A stretch of 64,000 nt of DNA from an uncultured Lachnospiraceae bacterium (GTDB lineage Bacteria > Bacillota > Clostridia > Lachnospirales > Lachnospiraceae). A program made the position numbers and the translations under genes. This document shows positions 17,020 to 26,863 of the stretch, one piece after another. The notes under the pieces were generated by a model. The model was not told the origin of the DNA. It saw only the letters and a list, made by a program, of their open reading frames with translations, and did not search any database. The first letter of the stretch is position 1; the number at the start of each line of letters is the position of its first letter. The DNA lies in assembly GCA_900317585.1 (NCBI GenBank), contig ONHG01000016.1:62001-126000 (forward strand), written 5' to 3'.

Positions 17020-17061
17020 ATAACCCTATCAAAAAAAGTTAAAAATTTCCCCATCACACCC

Positions 17062-17967
17062 TTGACACGAGCGGGTACTGATGGAGCAGTAAAGGAGCGC
17101 AAGGGCTTAAAGAGAAAATTTAAAGCATATGCAGGACTTGCGTTTGGACTTATCCTTATAGCAGGACTTTTTGCGGGCTGTGGAAAAAATGATACAGCAG
17201 ATGCAGATGTCGATTTATCAATTTTTGCGGCAAAGAGCTTAAACGGTGTTATGGATGAAATATGTGCAGCCTACACCAGGGCGCATCCAAATGTAAACTT
17301 CCAGAACAACTATGACAGCTCCGGAACTCTGATGGCACAGATTAAAGAGGGGGCGAAGTGCAACATCTTTGTCTCAGCAGGAGTGGCACAGATGGATGAG
17401 CTTCAGAATGGCTACGATGGAGGAAGCGTGGTGGACGGTACTCGTGTTGACCTATTAAATAATCAGGTGTGCCTTGTTACATATAAGAATAGTGGCACGG
17501 CAGTTACCGGCTTTGCAGACATCTCAAAGGCTAAAAACATGGCGCTTGCTGACGGAACAGTTCCTGTAGGACAGTACACCAGAGCAGCGTTAGTAAATTC
17601 AAAAATGGTTGAAGGTGATGCTTCAAATCCACAGGCTATTTCAGATTCTGATATCTCAAAGGCACTTGACGGTCTGGAAATAAACAGCTGTGCCAATGTA
17701 GGTGCGGTTGCATCTGCCGTAGCTGAGGGCGCAAATGAGATAGGAACAGTTTATTACTCAGATACATTCGGATACGAGAACCAGCTTGATATTATAGAAA
17801 AGCTTCCAAACAGCTTAACAGGCGATGTCATCTATCCGATAGCAGCCTTAAAGGGAGACAGCACCACATCAGATGAGCTGGAAACAGCGAAGGAATTTAT
17901 CGCATACCTTCAGACAGATGAGGCAATGTCAGTATTTGAGAAATATCATTTTTCGGTAAATGAATAA
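17062..17967 (+). CDS. modA: Molybdate ABC transporter substrate-binding lipoprotein ModA
   Basis: A ~285-residue periplasmic-type binding protein with a lipoprotein signal (AYAGLAFGLILIAGLFAGC, lipobox LFAG-C) and mature-domain blocks ASIFAAKSLNGVMDEI-like (LSIFAAKSLNGVMDE), NYDSSGTLMAQI and LADGTVPVGQYTRAAL typical of ModA. It binds molybdate for delivery to ModB/ModC. No ATG lies in frame upstream; TTG 17062 opens the frame but has no ribosome site. The natural start codon has probably been lost or displaced by the insertion that ends just before. The stop overlaps the ATG of modB by one base. Confidence 0.88.
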   Translation: MTRAGTDGAVKERKGLKRKFKAYAGLAFGLILIAGLFAGCGKNDTADADVDLSIFAAKSLNGVMDEICAAYTRAHPNVNFQNNYDSSGTLMAQIKEGAKCNIFVSAGVAQMDELQNGYDGGSVVDGTRVDLLNNQVCLVTYKNSGTAVTGFADISKAKNMALADGTVPVGQYTRAALVNSKMVEGDASNPQAISDSDISKALDGLEINSCANVGAVASAVAEGANEIGTVYYSDTFGYENQLDIIEKLPNSLTGDVIYPIAALKGDSTTSDELETAKEFIAYLQTDEAMSVFEKYHFSVNE

Positions 17968-18692
17968 TGGGAACGATTGATTTTACACCGCTTTGGGTAA
18001 CATTAAAAACAGGAATAGTAGCGTCAGTTTTTTCTTTTTTTATAGGAATAGCTTTTGCTGAGCTTGTCATAAACACAAAGGGCAGAGTGAGGGCATTCTG
18101 GGATGGACTGCTGACACTTCCTATGGTACTGCCACCTACCGTGGCTGGATACATTCTTTTAAGGATTTTCAGCACAAGGCGTCCTTTTGGAGGCTTTTTA
18201 AGCCATAGTATGGGGATACAGGTAGTACACACGTGGCTTGGCTGTGTGGTGGCAGCAACCATCATTGCACTCCCTCTCATGTACAGAAATGCGAGAGCGG
18301 CATTTGAGCAGATAGATGAAAATGTCATATATGCGGCGCGCACTCTCGGCATAAGTGAGTGGAAGATTTTCTGGAAGATACGTCTGCCGATGGCAAAGCC
18401 CGGCATCATTTCGGGTGTCACACTGGCCTTTGCCAGAGCTATCGGTGAGTACGGAGCCACATCGATGCTTGCCGGAAATATAGCAGGAAAAACCTCGACC
18501 ATATCACAGCAGATAGCAATGGTCATCCAAAGTGGAGACTATGCCACAGCGGGCTTCTGGTGCATAGTAATCATAGCGATTTCGTTTGCATGCCTTGTAT
18601 CAATAAATATGATATGCGGCAAAAGCAAGGGTATAAAGAGAAAGAGAAAAAATAATGTCGCTCATAGTAAAAATAAAAAAACAATTGGATAA
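17967..18692 (+). CDS. modB: Molybdate ABC transporter permease ModB
   Basis: A 241-residue membrane permease with five to six hydrophobic segments. The EAA-type coupling loop is visible as AARTLGISEWKIFWKIRLPMAKPGIISG, and SFFIGIAFAEL and LPPTVAGYILL are typical ModB blocks. It forms the membrane channel of the molybdate importer that feeds the molybdenum hydroxylase encoded downstream. It overlaps modA by one base, and modC starts inside its last 38 bases. Confidence 0.92.
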   Translation: MGTIDFTPLWVTLKTGIVASVFSFFIGIAFAELVINTKGRVRAFWDGLLTLPMVLPPTVAGYILLRIFSTRRPFGGFLSHSMGIQVVHTWLGCVVAATIIALPLMYRNARAAFEQIDENVIYAARTLGISEWKIFWKIRLPMAKPGIISGVTLAFARAIGEYGATSMLAGNIAGKTSTISQQIAMVIQSGDYATAGFWCIVIIAISFACLVSINMICGKSKGIKRKRKNNVAHSKNKKTIG

Positions 18693-19725
18693 TTTCATGC
18701 TCTCGGTTGACATGGAGCTTACGGACGAGGTTGTGTCCGTAATCGGTATGTCGGGCTCAGGAAAGAGTATGACATTAAAGTGCATAGCAGGGATAGAGAC
18801 ACCGGACTCAGGCTTTATATCATTAAACGGCCGTGTGCTGTATGATTCGAAAAAGCGTATAAATCTGCACCCGGGTAAGCGCAGGGTAGGCTATTTGTTT
18901 CAGGACTATGCATTATTTCCGACAATGACTGTGATGGAAAATATATGCATAGCAATGAGCCAGCGTAACGAGGAAAAAGTGAAGGGCTGGCTGAAGAGGT
19001 ATGGGCTTGAGGGCATGGCATACACATATCCCAATCATCTCTCCGGTGGTCAGAGGCAGCGCGTGGCAATGCTTCGTATGCTTGCAGCTAAGCCGGAGTG
19101 CATACTGCTCGATGAGCCTTTTTCGGCACTGGATGAGCATGTAAAAAGAAGCATGGAATCAGAGCTTATGGAGATGCTGACAGATTTTAACAATCCTGTT
19201 GTTTTTGTGTCACACAATCGCGATGAGGTGTATCGCCTGGCCGGGCGTATCGGAAGCATGGAGAGCGGTGTACTGAGTACAGTCCGCGACAAAAAAGATT
19301 TCTTCATGCGGCCTATGTCTGTGGAGCAGGCACTGCTTGTGGGCTGCAACAATATATCAGAGGTAAAATGGCAGGATAAGCATCATTTGCTTGCGGTGGA
19401 ATGGGATAGTGTATTTGAGGTCACTGATGAGCAGCTTGAACAGACTGCAATGAGTATGGACGGCATATCGCACATAGGTGTTTTCCCACAGGATATTATA
19501 ATATCTGCAGGCAAAACAAAAACGGCACTTGCATATACTGATAAAAATATAATCAGGATTAAAGATTATAAAATGATTGAAGAGTTGAAAAGCTGGGAAA
19601 TATTGTGTAAATTAAATAACGATTCAATAATTTACGCAAGCCTTCCGAGGCATACAGAAGCAAATATGCTTAGCAAAAATATAAATGATGAGCTTTATAT
19701 AAAGAATTTTTATCTGCTTGGATGA
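18655..19725 (+). CDS. modC: Molybdate ABC transporter ATP-binding protein ModC
   Basis: A 356-residue ABC ATPase. Walker A GMSGSGKSM (~residue 32), signature LSGGQRQRVAMLRML, Walker B CILLDEPFSALDE and the H-loop VFVSHNRDE are all intact. The last ~120 residues are a molybdate-binding (TOBE/MOP-like) extension, lengthened relative to minimal ABC proteins. It powers molybdate uptake through ModB. ATG 18655 lies inside modB (38-bp overlap), so translation is coupled. Confidence 0.9.
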   Translation: MSLIVKIKKQLDNFMLSVDMELTDEVVSVIGMSGSGKSMTLKCIAGIETPDSGFISLNGRVLYDSKKRINLHPGKRRVGYLFQDYALFPTMTVMENICIAMSQRNEEKVKGWLKRYGLEGMAYTYPNHLSGGQRQRVAMLRMLAAKPECILLDEPFSALDEHVKRSMESELMEMLTDFNNPVVFVSHNRDEVYRLAGRIGSMESGVLSTVRDKKDFFMRPMSVEQALLVGCNNISEVKWQDKHHLLAVEWDSVFEVTDEQLEQTAMSMDGISHIGVFPQDIIISAGKTKTALAYTDKNIIRIKDYKMIEELKSWEILCKLNNDSIIYASLPRHTEANMLSKNINDELYIKNFYLLG

Positions 19726-19745
19726 GAAGTAAATGAGGACATACT

Positions 19746-20909
19746 ATGATTTACCTGGACAATGCTGCCACAACAATTAAAAAGCCGGATGCGGTATATG
19801 ATGCAGTCCTTGATGCAATGAAGCACTGCGGCAATTCCGGGCGCGGGGCATCGGATGCATCGCTTGATGCGTCGAGGAAAATATATGAGGCCAGAATGTG
19901 TCTTACAGAATTTTTCGGCGGAGATGATGCGGCCAGACTCGTTTTTACGGCAAATGCCACTGAGGCACTAAACATTGCAATCCACGGACTGTTTGAGCCG
20001 GGGGAGCATGTGATTACAACACAGCTCGAGCATAATTCTGTGCTCAGACCTCTTTATATGCAAAGGGAGCGGGGCGTGGGTGTGGATATTGTACCATGCA
20101 GTGATGCAGGCATAAAAAGGGGGATAATTTCCCCATTGGATATAGAGGCTTTAATCCGTCCGGATACAAAAGCCATCGTCTGCACACATGCTTCAAATCT
20201 CACAGGCAACGTGGTGGATATTAAGTCGATAGGGCAAATCGCACGAAAGCATAACCTTTTATTTATAGTCGATGCATCGCAGACAGCCGGTGTACTTCCT
20301 ATAAATATTAGGGAAATGAATATTGATGTGCTCTGCTTCACAGGCCATAAGGGGTTGATGGGACCGCAGGGCACCGGAGGACTTTATGTGGGAGAGAGAG
20401 CAGATATAAAGCCGTTTAAGAGCGGTGGTACCGGCGTGCTAAGCTTTCTTGAGAACCAGCCTATGGAGCTTCCGACAAGACTTGAGGCCGGTACCTTAAA
20501 CGGTCCGGGAATCGCAGGGCTTTTAACAGGTGTCATGGAGCTTGAGAAAATCGGCCTCGACAATATATACGCTAAAGAGCATGAGCTGATGCAGGCATTT
20601 ATAGAAAAAATAAAGACAATCCCCGGAATCAGGATATATGGAGATTTCGATATGCTTCCTGACAATGGTATGCACTGTGCGATTGTTTCAGTAAATATAG
20701 CTGATATGGACTCGGCGGAGGTGTCGGACATACTTATGAATGAGTATGGCATTGCAACAAGGAGCGGCATACACTGCGCACCGCTGATGCATAAATTCTT
20801 TGGAACACAAAATCAGGGTATGGTGAGATTCTCATTTTCATATTACAATACAGTTGATGAGATAAATGAGGCCGCTGAAGCGCTTATGCAGATTGCGGCA
20901 TTGCGATAA
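19746..20909 (+). CDS. Class V aminotransferase / cysteine desulfurase (selenocysteine lyase-like)
   Basis: A 387-residue PLP enzyme. The PLP lysine is in [20 protein letters not shown], and the catalytic cysteine in [17 protein letters not shown], the arrangement of the CsdB/SufS group that can also act on selenocysteine. The opening [14 protein letters not shown] is the family hallmark. Placed directly before selD, it is likely to supply reduced selenium (or sulfur) to SelD and the hydroxylase maturation pathway. The start at ATG 19746 follows GAGGA. Confidence 0.9.
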   Translation: MIYLDNAATTIKKPDAVYDAVLDAMKHCGNSGRGASDASLDASRKIYEARMCLTEFFGGDDAARLVFTANATEALNIAIHGLFEPGEHVITTQLEHNSVLRPLYMQRERGVGVDIVPCSDAGIKRGIISPLDIEALIRPDTKAIVCTHASNLTGNVVDIKSIGQIARKHNLLFIVDASQTAGVLPINIREMNIDVLCFTGHKGLMGPQGTGGLYVGERADIKPFKSGGTGVLSFLENQPMELPTRLEAGTLNGPGIAGLLTGVMELEKIGLDNIYAKEHELMQAFIEKIKTIPGIRIYGDFDMLPDNGMHCAIVSVNIADMDSAEVSDILMNEYGIATRSGIHCAPLMHKFFGTQNQGMVRFSFSYYNTVDEINEAAEALMQIAALR

Positions 20910-20938
20910 ATAGTATTAAACAATTGAAAGGAGCAAAA

Positions 20939-21967
20939 ATGCCACAGGAAATAGTGTTTTGCAAGGGCGGTGGCTGTACTGCAAAGCTTGGTCCGGATTT
21001 GTTAAGTCATGTTTTAGCAAAGCTGCCAAGGGGTGAAAAAGACAGCAATCTGCTCATCGGATATGATAGCTGTGATGATGCGGCAGTGTACAAAATTTCA
21101 GATGACACGGCGGTAGTCCAGACGCTTGATTTTTTTCCGCCGATGGTTGATGATCCGTATACGTTTGGACAGATAGCGGCTGCAAATGCGCTCAGTGATA
21201 TCTATGCTATGGGCGGCACAGTAAAGACCGCATTGAACATCGTCTGTTTCCCTGAGAAAATGGACCTGAATATACTCGGCAAAATAATGCAGGGCGGTGC
21301 CGATAAGGTGATAGAGGCAGGCGGCACACTTGCGGGCGGCCATTCTATAGCAGACAGTGATGTAAAATACGGTCTTTCAGTCATGGGTACGGTCCACCCG
21401 GAACATATTTACAGCAACAATACAGGGCAGCCGTCAGATGTGCTTATACTTACAAAGAAACTCGGAGTGGGGCTTGTATGCAACGCAAACCGCGTAGGGG
21501 AGGCTCCGTTAGGTGCAATTGAGGATGCGGTAAGCTCTATGACCACACTGAATAAGGCAGCATCCGAAATCAGTCATGCTTTCGATATACATGCATGCAC
21601 AGATGTCACGGGATTTAGCTTTTTAGGACATCTGAGTGAGATGTTAAATGATGATATAACAGCACTTATCGACTCGATTTCCATACCGGTCATTACCGGA
21701 GCATTGCGATGCGCAGATGAGTTTTTCCTCACGGCAGCGGCCCAGCGCAACAGAAACCATGTAGGTGATAAGGTGTGCTTTGCAAAAAATATACCTTTCT
21801 CAATGGAGGAGGTACTTTTTGATCCGCAGACCTCCGGAGGACTGCTGTTTGCAGTAAAAGTCTCTGAGGCAGATGCATTTTTGCACGAGCTTAAAGCCGC
21901 AGGGCTTCCGGCTGCAAAAGTGGGACGATTTGTTAAGCGGCGAGATGTGCCGATATATGTGAACTGA
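20939..21967 (+). CDS. selD: Selenide, water dikinase SelD
   Basis: A 342-residue enzyme making selenophosphate from selenide and ATP. The catalytic Cys/Lys pair is in the N-terminal motif [11 protein letters not shown], and the ATP-binding aspartates are in [27 protein letters not shown] and [15 protein letters not shown]. Here the active-site residue is encoded by TGT (cysteine), not by a TGA selenocysteine codon. TTG 20924 is in frame but covers the AAGGAG site, so ATG 20939 is the start. With yedF, yqeB and yqeC in the same locus and no SelA/SelB in sight, its product probably serves the selenium cofactor of the hydroxylase. Confidence 0.94.
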   Translation: MPQEIVFCKGGGCTAKLGPDLLSHVLAKLPRGEKDSNLLIGYDSCDDAAVYKISDDTAVVQTLDFFPPMVDDPYTFGQIAAANALSDIYAMGGTVKTALNIVCFPEKMDLNILGKIMQGGADKVIEAGGTLAGGHSIADSDVKYGLSVMGTVHPEHIYSNNTGQPSDVLILTKKLGVGLVCNANRVGEAPLGAIEDAVSSMTTLNKAASEISHAFDIHACTDVTGFSFLGHLSEMLNDDITALIDSISIPVITGALRCADEFFLTAAAQRNRNHVGDKVCFAKNIPFSMEEVLFDPQTSGGLLFAVKVSEADAFLHELKAAGLPAAKVGRFVKRRDVPIYVN

Positions 21968-22064
21968 CTTTAAGCTGTCATAGCTTATGCAAATTTGCTG
22001 ACAGGCTGCATGCCCTGCATTTTGAGGGCTGACGAGTTAAAATAACATAGGGAGGATTATAAAT

Positions 22065-22682
22065 ATGATAACAGTAAATGCAATAGGGGATACATGTCCA
22101 ATCCCGGTAGTAAAGACAAAGAAAGCAATCGAGGCTCTCACACAGCCGGATACGGTGGAAACACTTGTGGACAATGAAGTTGCAGTGGAAAATTTAAAAA
22201 AGATGGCTGCACAGAAGGGCTATAGCTGTGATAGCAGTAAGCTCGATGACGGAAGCTATAGCGTAAAGCTGACAATTGAAGCTGTAAATGCCCATGAGCT
22301 TTCGGATACAGACGAAGCTTCACAGTATACATGCAGGCCGGCCGCAGATAACAGAGTTGTTGTAATCCGCTCTTCATATATGGGAGAGGGCAGTGAGGAG
22401 CTTGGCAGTGTACTTATAAAGGGCTTCATCTATGCGCTTTCGCAGCAGGATAATCCGCCTGAAACCATGCTTTTCTATAATGGAGGAGCGAAGCTGACCT
22501 GTGAGGGCTCAGAGTCACTTGAGGATTTAAAGGAGCTTAAGAGCCGTGGGGTGAAAATTCTTACCTGCGGAACATGCCTGAACTACTATGAGCTGTCAGA
22601 TAAGCTTGCAGTCGGAGAGGTGACCAACATGTATGATATCGCAGAAAAGATGGCTGGGGCATCTCTTATTGTAAGTCCTTAG
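22065..22682 (+). CDS. yedF: Selenium metabolism protein YedF (TusA-like plus DsrE-like)
   Basis: A 205-residue protein of two parts. Residues 1-75 are TusA-like with the CPxP motif (GDTCPIPVVKTKKAI); residues ~95-205 are DsrE-like (VVVIRSSYMGEGSEELGSVLIKGFIYALSQ; CGTCLNYYEL). YedF proteins accompany selD in selenium-using bacteria and are thought to carry selenium or sulfur. GGGAGG precedes the ATG. The DUF3343 carrier follows 22 bases later. Confidence 0.9.
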   Translation: MITVNAIGDTCPIPVVKTKKAIEALTQPDTVETLVDNEVAVENLKKMAAQKGYSCDSSKLDDGSYSVKLTIEAVNAHELSDTDEASQYTCRPAADNRVVVIRSSYMGEGSEELGSVLIKGFIYALSQQDNPPETMLFYNGGAKLTCEGSESLEDLKELKSRGVKILTCGTCLNYYELSDKLAVGEVTNMYDIAEKMAGASLIVSP

Positions 22683-22703
22683 AGTTATACAAGGTGTGAG
22701 GTA

Positions 22704-22958
22704 ATGGATAAAAATTTGGCAAGAGAAAAGAAAAAACGGCTAATCATCACCTTCGAGACTACCACAGCACCGTTAAAGCTTGATATCAAGGGCAAGGCAT
22801 GTGGTATTCCGGGGCGCACGATTCCTCTTCCGTCTGTCATATCGGCGGGCTGCGGGCTGGCATGGAGAGCAGAGCTTTCTGACAGGGAGTGCCTCATAGC
22901 CTTTATGAAGGAGCATGACATCAGGTGGGAAGCGATGTATGAAATCGAAATGAGGTAG
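22704..22958 (+). CDS. DUF3343 putative Se/S carrier-like protein
   Basis: An 84-residue protein. The block RTIPLPSVISAGCGLAWRAEL is characteristic of DUF3343, a small family found next to selenium and sulfur-transfer genes. A single conserved cysteine (CGLAW) is the likely carrier residue. It sits between yedF and the hydroxylase FAD subunit, so it probably hands over selenium or sulfur during cofactor maturation. Confidence 0.82.
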   Translation: MDKNLAREKKKRLIITFETTTAPLKLDIKGKACGIPGRTIPLPSVISAGCGLAWRAELSDRECLIAFMKEHDIRWEAMYEIEMR

Positions 22959-22997
22959 CTGATAGTTACCTATATAACAGGATAACAGGAGAAAAAT

Positions 22998-23849
22998 ATG
23001 TTTTATTACAATCAGTATGTGAGGGCGCAAAGCCTTGATGAGGCATATGAGCTTTATCAGAAAAAACCGAATTTTGTGCTGGGCGGCATGCTCTGGCTCA
23101 AAATGAAAAATAAGACGCTTGGCACGGCAATTGACCTGTGCGACCTCGGGCTTGACCAAATTGATGAGGATGAGAACGAGTTTAGAATCGGTGCATATGC
23201 AACACTCAGGCAGATAGAGACTCATGAAGCACTGAATGCATATACACATGGCGCAATCGCAGAGTCGGTCAGACACATTGTCGGAGTGCAGTTTAGAAAT
23301 GTGGCAACTGTCGGAGGAAGCATCTGGGGCAGATTCGGATTTTCAGATGTCATGACGATTTTCAGGGCACTGGGAGCAAAGGTGCAGCTTCACAAGGCAG
23401 GAATTATGGATTTGGACGAGTTTGCGGCACTTCCAAGAACAACGCGCGATGTGCTTGTGTCAGTAATAGTACCGAAAAATGCAAAGGGCGTAGTATACTT
23501 AAGCCAGAGAAATCAGTCAACAGACTTTCCGGTGCTCACATGTGCAGTGGCAAATAGAAGCGGCAGGTATGTGGCGGTCATCGGAGCATCACCATATATG
23601 GCAGAGCCTGTGTGGGATGAGGAGGGCATACTCGATGGTTTAGCAGATGCAAAGACAGACGGTAATGCAGCTTTGACAGATAACTCCGAAACCAATGCAA
23701 AAATAGATAAATTTGCTGAATATATTGCAGAGCATATCCGTTTTGGAAGCAATATAAGGGCAGGGGCTGAGTACAGAGAGATAATCTGCAGGGTGCTTAC
23801 ACGCCGCGCTATCACACAGTCGCTTGACATCTGCGATGATATAATGTAA
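22998..23849 (+). CDS. xdhB: Molybdenum hydroxylase FAD-binding subunit (XdhB/CoxM type)
   Basis: A 283-residue FAD-binding subunit. The NPNFVLGGMLWLKMK-like opening is degenerate, but EFRIGAYATLRQIETHE, GVQFRNVATVGGSIWGRFGFSDV and the C-terminal RAGAEYREIICRVLTRRAI match the CO dehydrogenase/xanthine dehydrogenase flavoprotein family. It passes electrons from the 2Fe-2S subunit to FAD and NAD(P). The usual (A/G)GGT FAD loop is GGML here, a mild deviation. A 125-base gap separates it from the iron-sulfur subunit. Confidence 0.88.
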   Translation: MFYYNQYVRAQSLDEAYELYQKKPNFVLGGMLWLKMKNKTLGTAIDLCDLGLDQIDEDENEFRIGAYATLRQIETHEALNAYTHGAIAESVRHIVGVQFRNVATVGGSIWGRFGFSDVMTIFRALGAKVQLHKAGIMDLDEFAALPRTTRDVLVSVIVPKNAKGVVYLSQRNQSTDFPVLTCAVANRSGRYVAVIGASPYMAEPVWDEEGILDGLADAKTDGNAALTDNSETNAKIDKFAEYIAEHIRFGSNIRAGAEYREIICRVLTRRAITQSLDICDDIM

Positions 23850-23973
23850 TTGTCGCCAGTCACATGTAAGGTAAACAGATTTTTGGCAGCTCTATTAGTG
23901 CGATGGCGTCAATGCATTAGCATTAAGAACGAGTATTAAGCACGAGCATTAAGATGGGAAGGAATTCATATAT

Positions 23974-24507
23974 ATGGATGTTAAAATAAAATTAAATGGA
24001 AAGTTAATAACCGACTCGGTAGACCAGGATATGGTCCTTTTAGACTTTTGCCGCAAGCACAATTGCTTTTCGGTGAAGAGAGGCTGTGAGTCAGGCAACT
24101 GTGGTCTTTGTACAGTGCTTCTGGATGGAAAGCCTGTGCTGTCATGCAGCACGCCGATAGGCAGGGCAGACGGCAGAGCGGTGGACACCCTCGAGGGACT
24201 TGAGGAGGAAGCTAAGCAGTTTACAGGATTTTTTGCTGCACAGGGAGCGGATCAGTGCGGCTTCTGTAATCCGGGTTATATTGTAAATATTGTGGCGCTT
24301 CTGAGAGAAAATCCTGACCCGACTGATGAGGAAATTCTTGAATATCTTTCAGGAAATCTGTGCCGTTGTACAGGATATCAGAGTCAGCTGCGCTCAATCA
24401 GAAATTTCTTAAACAGTAAGAAGGAGGGTGCACCTCTTAATCTTGAGGCAGGCGTCTACGGAGAGGATGTCGGAAAGGAGTGGCAGGATGAGCACAAATC
24501 AAACTAA
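23974..24507 (+). CDS. xdhC: Molybdenum hydroxylase 2Fe-2S subunit (XdhC/CoxS type)
   Basis: A 177-residue iron-sulfur subunit with both clusters: a plant-ferredoxin motif C(E)SGNCGLC plus a later C (residues ~45-70), and the C-terminal CGFCNPGYI...GNLCRCTGYQ motif. It carries electrons between the molybdenum centre and the flavin. It ends 20 bases inside the large subunit gene, which is thus coupled to it. Confidence 0.93.
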   Translation: MDVKIKLNGKLITDSVDQDMVLLDFCRKHNCFSVKRGCESGNCGLCTVLLDGKPVLSCSTPIGRADGRAVDTLEGLEEEAKQFTGFFAAQGADQCGFCNPGYIVNIVALLRENPDPTDEEILEYLSGNLCRCTGYQSQLRSIRNFLNSKKEGAPLNLEAGVYGEDVGKEWQDEHKSN

Positions 24508-26863
24508 TGAAAACAGCTTCAACCGCTCCAGAAGGGATTACCACGCAGTTGGAAAATGTATACCTAAAAAGGACTCGAGCCAGCTTTTACTCGGAAAGCC
24601 GGTATTTACCGATGATATCACACCGCGTGATGCGCTTGTCATAAAGCTTCTTAGAAGCCCGTATGCAAATGCAATTGTCGAGGATGTAAAGACAGATATC
24701 GCTCTTAAGGTGCCGGGCATGGTCGCAGTATACACCTGGGAGGATGTTCCGAAAAAGCGTTTTTCTATCGCAGGCCAGACTTTTCCGGAGCCGTCACCAT
24801 ATGACAGATTAATCCTTGACCGCCATGTGAGAAGCGTAGGTGACGCCGTCGCTATAGTGGTCGGAGAATCTGAAAAGGCGGTGGACAAGGCTCTTAACAT
24901 GATAAAAGTAAAGTACACGGTGCTTGAGCCGGTGCTTGACTTTAGAAAGTCGCTGGATAACAAGGTACTCGTGCATCCTGAGGATGACTGGTCATCCAGC
25001 ATAGATACAGGCGATGTAAAGCGCAATCTCATTCACCATGAGGAGGATGAGCATGGAAATGTAGAGAAAATTCTGTCAGAGTGCGATGAGATTATTGAGC
25101 ACACATATCGCATAAAGGCAGCGCAGCAGGCATATATGGAGACCTGCAGGGCATATTGTGAGATAGACAGATACGGCAGACTTCACTGTATCAGCTCGAC
25201 ACAGATAGTTTTCCACCTGCGCCGGATACTGGTAAATGCACTTGATATTCCAAAGTCTATGGTGCGCGCTGAAAAGCCACGTATCGGAGGCGGTTTCGGT
25301 GCCAAGCAGACAGCGGTCTGTGAGGTGTATCCGGCATTTGTTACCTGGAAGACAAAGCGTCCGAGCAAGATAATCTACAGCAGAAAAGAGTGTCAGACTA
25401 TCGCGTCACCGCGTCATGAGATGGAGGTTACCGTGCGTCTCGGAGCGATGAAGGATGGTCATATAAGGGCAATCGATCTTTATACGCTGTCAAATGGTGG
25501 AGCGTACGGAGAGCATAGCACTACAACAGTAGGACTTTCAGGTCATAAATCGCTTCCGCTTTATACAGGAGGCTGCGAGGCAACCAGATTTTCGTGCGAT
25601 GTTGTGTATACAAACGTGCAGGCGGCAGGAGCATACAGAGGCTATGGAGCCACACAGGGTATCTTTGCACTTGAATCAACGGTCAATGAGCTTGCTGAAA
25701 AGCTGCATATAGACCCGGTTGAGCTTCGTTTGAAAAATATTGTACGCGAGGGCATGTTTATGCCAGCATATTTTGGCGAGACAGCAAATGCATGTGCACT
25801 CGACAGATGCATAATGCACTGTGCGGACAATTTCCACTGGGCAGAAAAGTATCCTGTCCGCGACATGGGAAATGGCAAGGTTCGTGCGGCAGGCATGGCA
25901 CTTGCAATGCAGGGCTCCTGCATATCCAATGTAGATGTCGGCTCGTGTACCTTAAAGCTTTCAGACTGTGGCACCTACAATATGATGATAGGTGCGGCAG
26001 ACATGGGAACAGGCTGTGATACAATACTTGCGCAGATGGCGGCTGAGGTGCTCGACTGTGAGCCGGATGATATAACAGTGTTTGGAGCGGATACGGATGC
26101 TTCTCCTTATGACTCGGGTTCATATGCCTCATCAACCACCTACATCACAGGAATGGCCACACAGAATGCAGCACTTGAGCTTCGTGAAAATATAAAGAAA
26201 ATCGGTGCACAGCTGCTGGGCTGTACTGCATCAGAGGTGGATTTCGATGGTAAAGAGGTGTATATCATAAATCCGGACGGTGCAGACAATGGGGCAGTTT
26301 CCGTAAGTCTTTCCGATATAGCAACAAAAGCACAGGTCAACAACACGATACCTGTAGATGTCACCGCCACATATTCATCACCTGTCTCACCGCCTCCGTA
26401 CATGGTAGGCATGGTCGAAATAGAGCTTGATAAGGAGACAGGAGCAGTTAAAATACTTGATTATCAGGCTGTCGTGGACTGCGGAATCCCTGTCAATCCA
26501 AACCTCGCGCGCGTGCAGACAGAGGGTGGCATAGGTCAGGGAATCGGCATGGCACTTTATGAGAATGTCACATACAATGCCGGTGGTAAAATCGCAGAAA
26601 ATGATCTCATGCAGTACAAGATACCGACACGACAGGATGTGGGACATATCAATGTCGAATTTGAGACAAGCTATGAGCCTTCAGGCCCATTTGGAGTCAA
26701 GTCAATCGGCGAGATAGTTATCAATACACCGGCTCCTGCACTGGCACATGCCATTTATCGCGCAACAGGTGTGTGGCACAGGACAGTTCCGTTTACCCCA
26801 GAGAAAATACTTATGGGAATGGTCGACCCAAACTGGCACGAAAAGGACCTTAGAGTGAAATGA
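24488..26863 (+). CDS. xdhA: Selenium-dependent molybdenum hydroxylase, molybdopterin-binding subunit (XdhA type)
   Basis: A 791-residue catalytic subunit of the xanthine dehydrogenase family. It has the N-terminal a/b hammerhead domain (GKPVFTDDI...KLLRSPYANAIVED), the molybdopterin motif IGGGFGAKQ, and the C-terminal GVKSIGE with the catalytic glutamate. In-frame ATGs upstream (24428) lie within the 2Fe-2S gene; AAGGAG at 24474 picks ATG 24488. The locus-wide selenium genes make a labile selenido-molybdenum centre likely. Purine hydroxylation is inferred from the permease upstream. Its TGA overlaps the ATG of the next gene. Confidence 0.92.
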   Translation: MSTNQTNENSFNRSRRDYHAVGKCIPKKDSSQLLLGKPVFTDDITPRDALVIKLLRSPYANAIVEDVKTDIALKVPGMVAVYTWEDVPKKRFSIAGQTFPEPSPYDRLILDRHVRSVGDAVAIVVGESEKAVDKALNMIKVKYTVLEPVLDFRKSLDNKVLVHPEDDWSSSIDTGDVKRNLIHHEEDEHGNVEKILSECDEIIEHTYRIKAAQQAYMETCRAYCEIDRYGRLHCISSTQIVFHLRRILVNALDIPKSMVRAEKPRIGGGFGAKQTAVCEVYPAFVTWKTKRPSKIIYSRKECQTIASPRHEMEVTVRLGAMKDGHIRAIDLYTLSNGGAYGEHSTTTVGLSGHKSLPLYTGGCEATRFSCDVVYTNVQAAGAYRGYGATQGIFALESTVNELAEKLHIDPVELRLKNIVREGMFMPAYFGETANACALDRCIMHCADNFHWAEKYPVRDMGNGKVRAAGMALAMQGSCISNVDVGSCTLKLSDCGTYNMMIGAADMGTGCDTILAQMAAEVLDCEPDDITVFGADTDASPYDSGSYASSTTYITGMATQNAALELRENIKKIGAQLLGCTASEVDFDGKEVYIINPDGADNGAVSVSLSDIATKAQVNNTIPVDVTATYSSPVSPPPYMVGMVEIELDKETGAVKILDYQAVVDCGIPVNPNLARVQTEGGIGQGIGMALYENVTYNAGGKIAENDLMQYKIPTRQDVGHINVEFETSYEPSGPFGVKSIGEIVINTPAPALAHAIYRATGVWHRTVPFTPEKILMGMVDPNWHEKDLRVK

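Larger units (their letters stand above)
5960..17060 (+). mobile_element. Integrated element with triple serine recombinases and defence cargo
   Basis: Three adjacent large serine recombinases, a structured non-coding leader, small accessory proteins and AT-rich cargo lie between yqeB and modA, genes that otherwise belong to one locus. The cargo has clearly lower GC than the flanks. The right edge is between 17020 and 17100, because modA follows directly and lacks a normal start. The left edge is uncertain: it may be near 5960, or near 4440 if the AlbA_2 gene is included. I found no convincing att repeat, as expected for serine recombinases that use a very short core. No relaxase or conjugation genes are visible, so it would be integrative, perhaps mobilised in trans. 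Confidence 0.75.

Noticed and set aside
5960-17060. Attachment-site direct repeats of the element
   Set aside because: Only very short matches (for example GATGGA near 5975 and 17079) were seen, which is not above chance.
20975-20983. Selenocysteine codon in SelD active site
   Set aside because: The codon is TGT (cysteine), not TGA, and no SECIS-like hairpin is needed.
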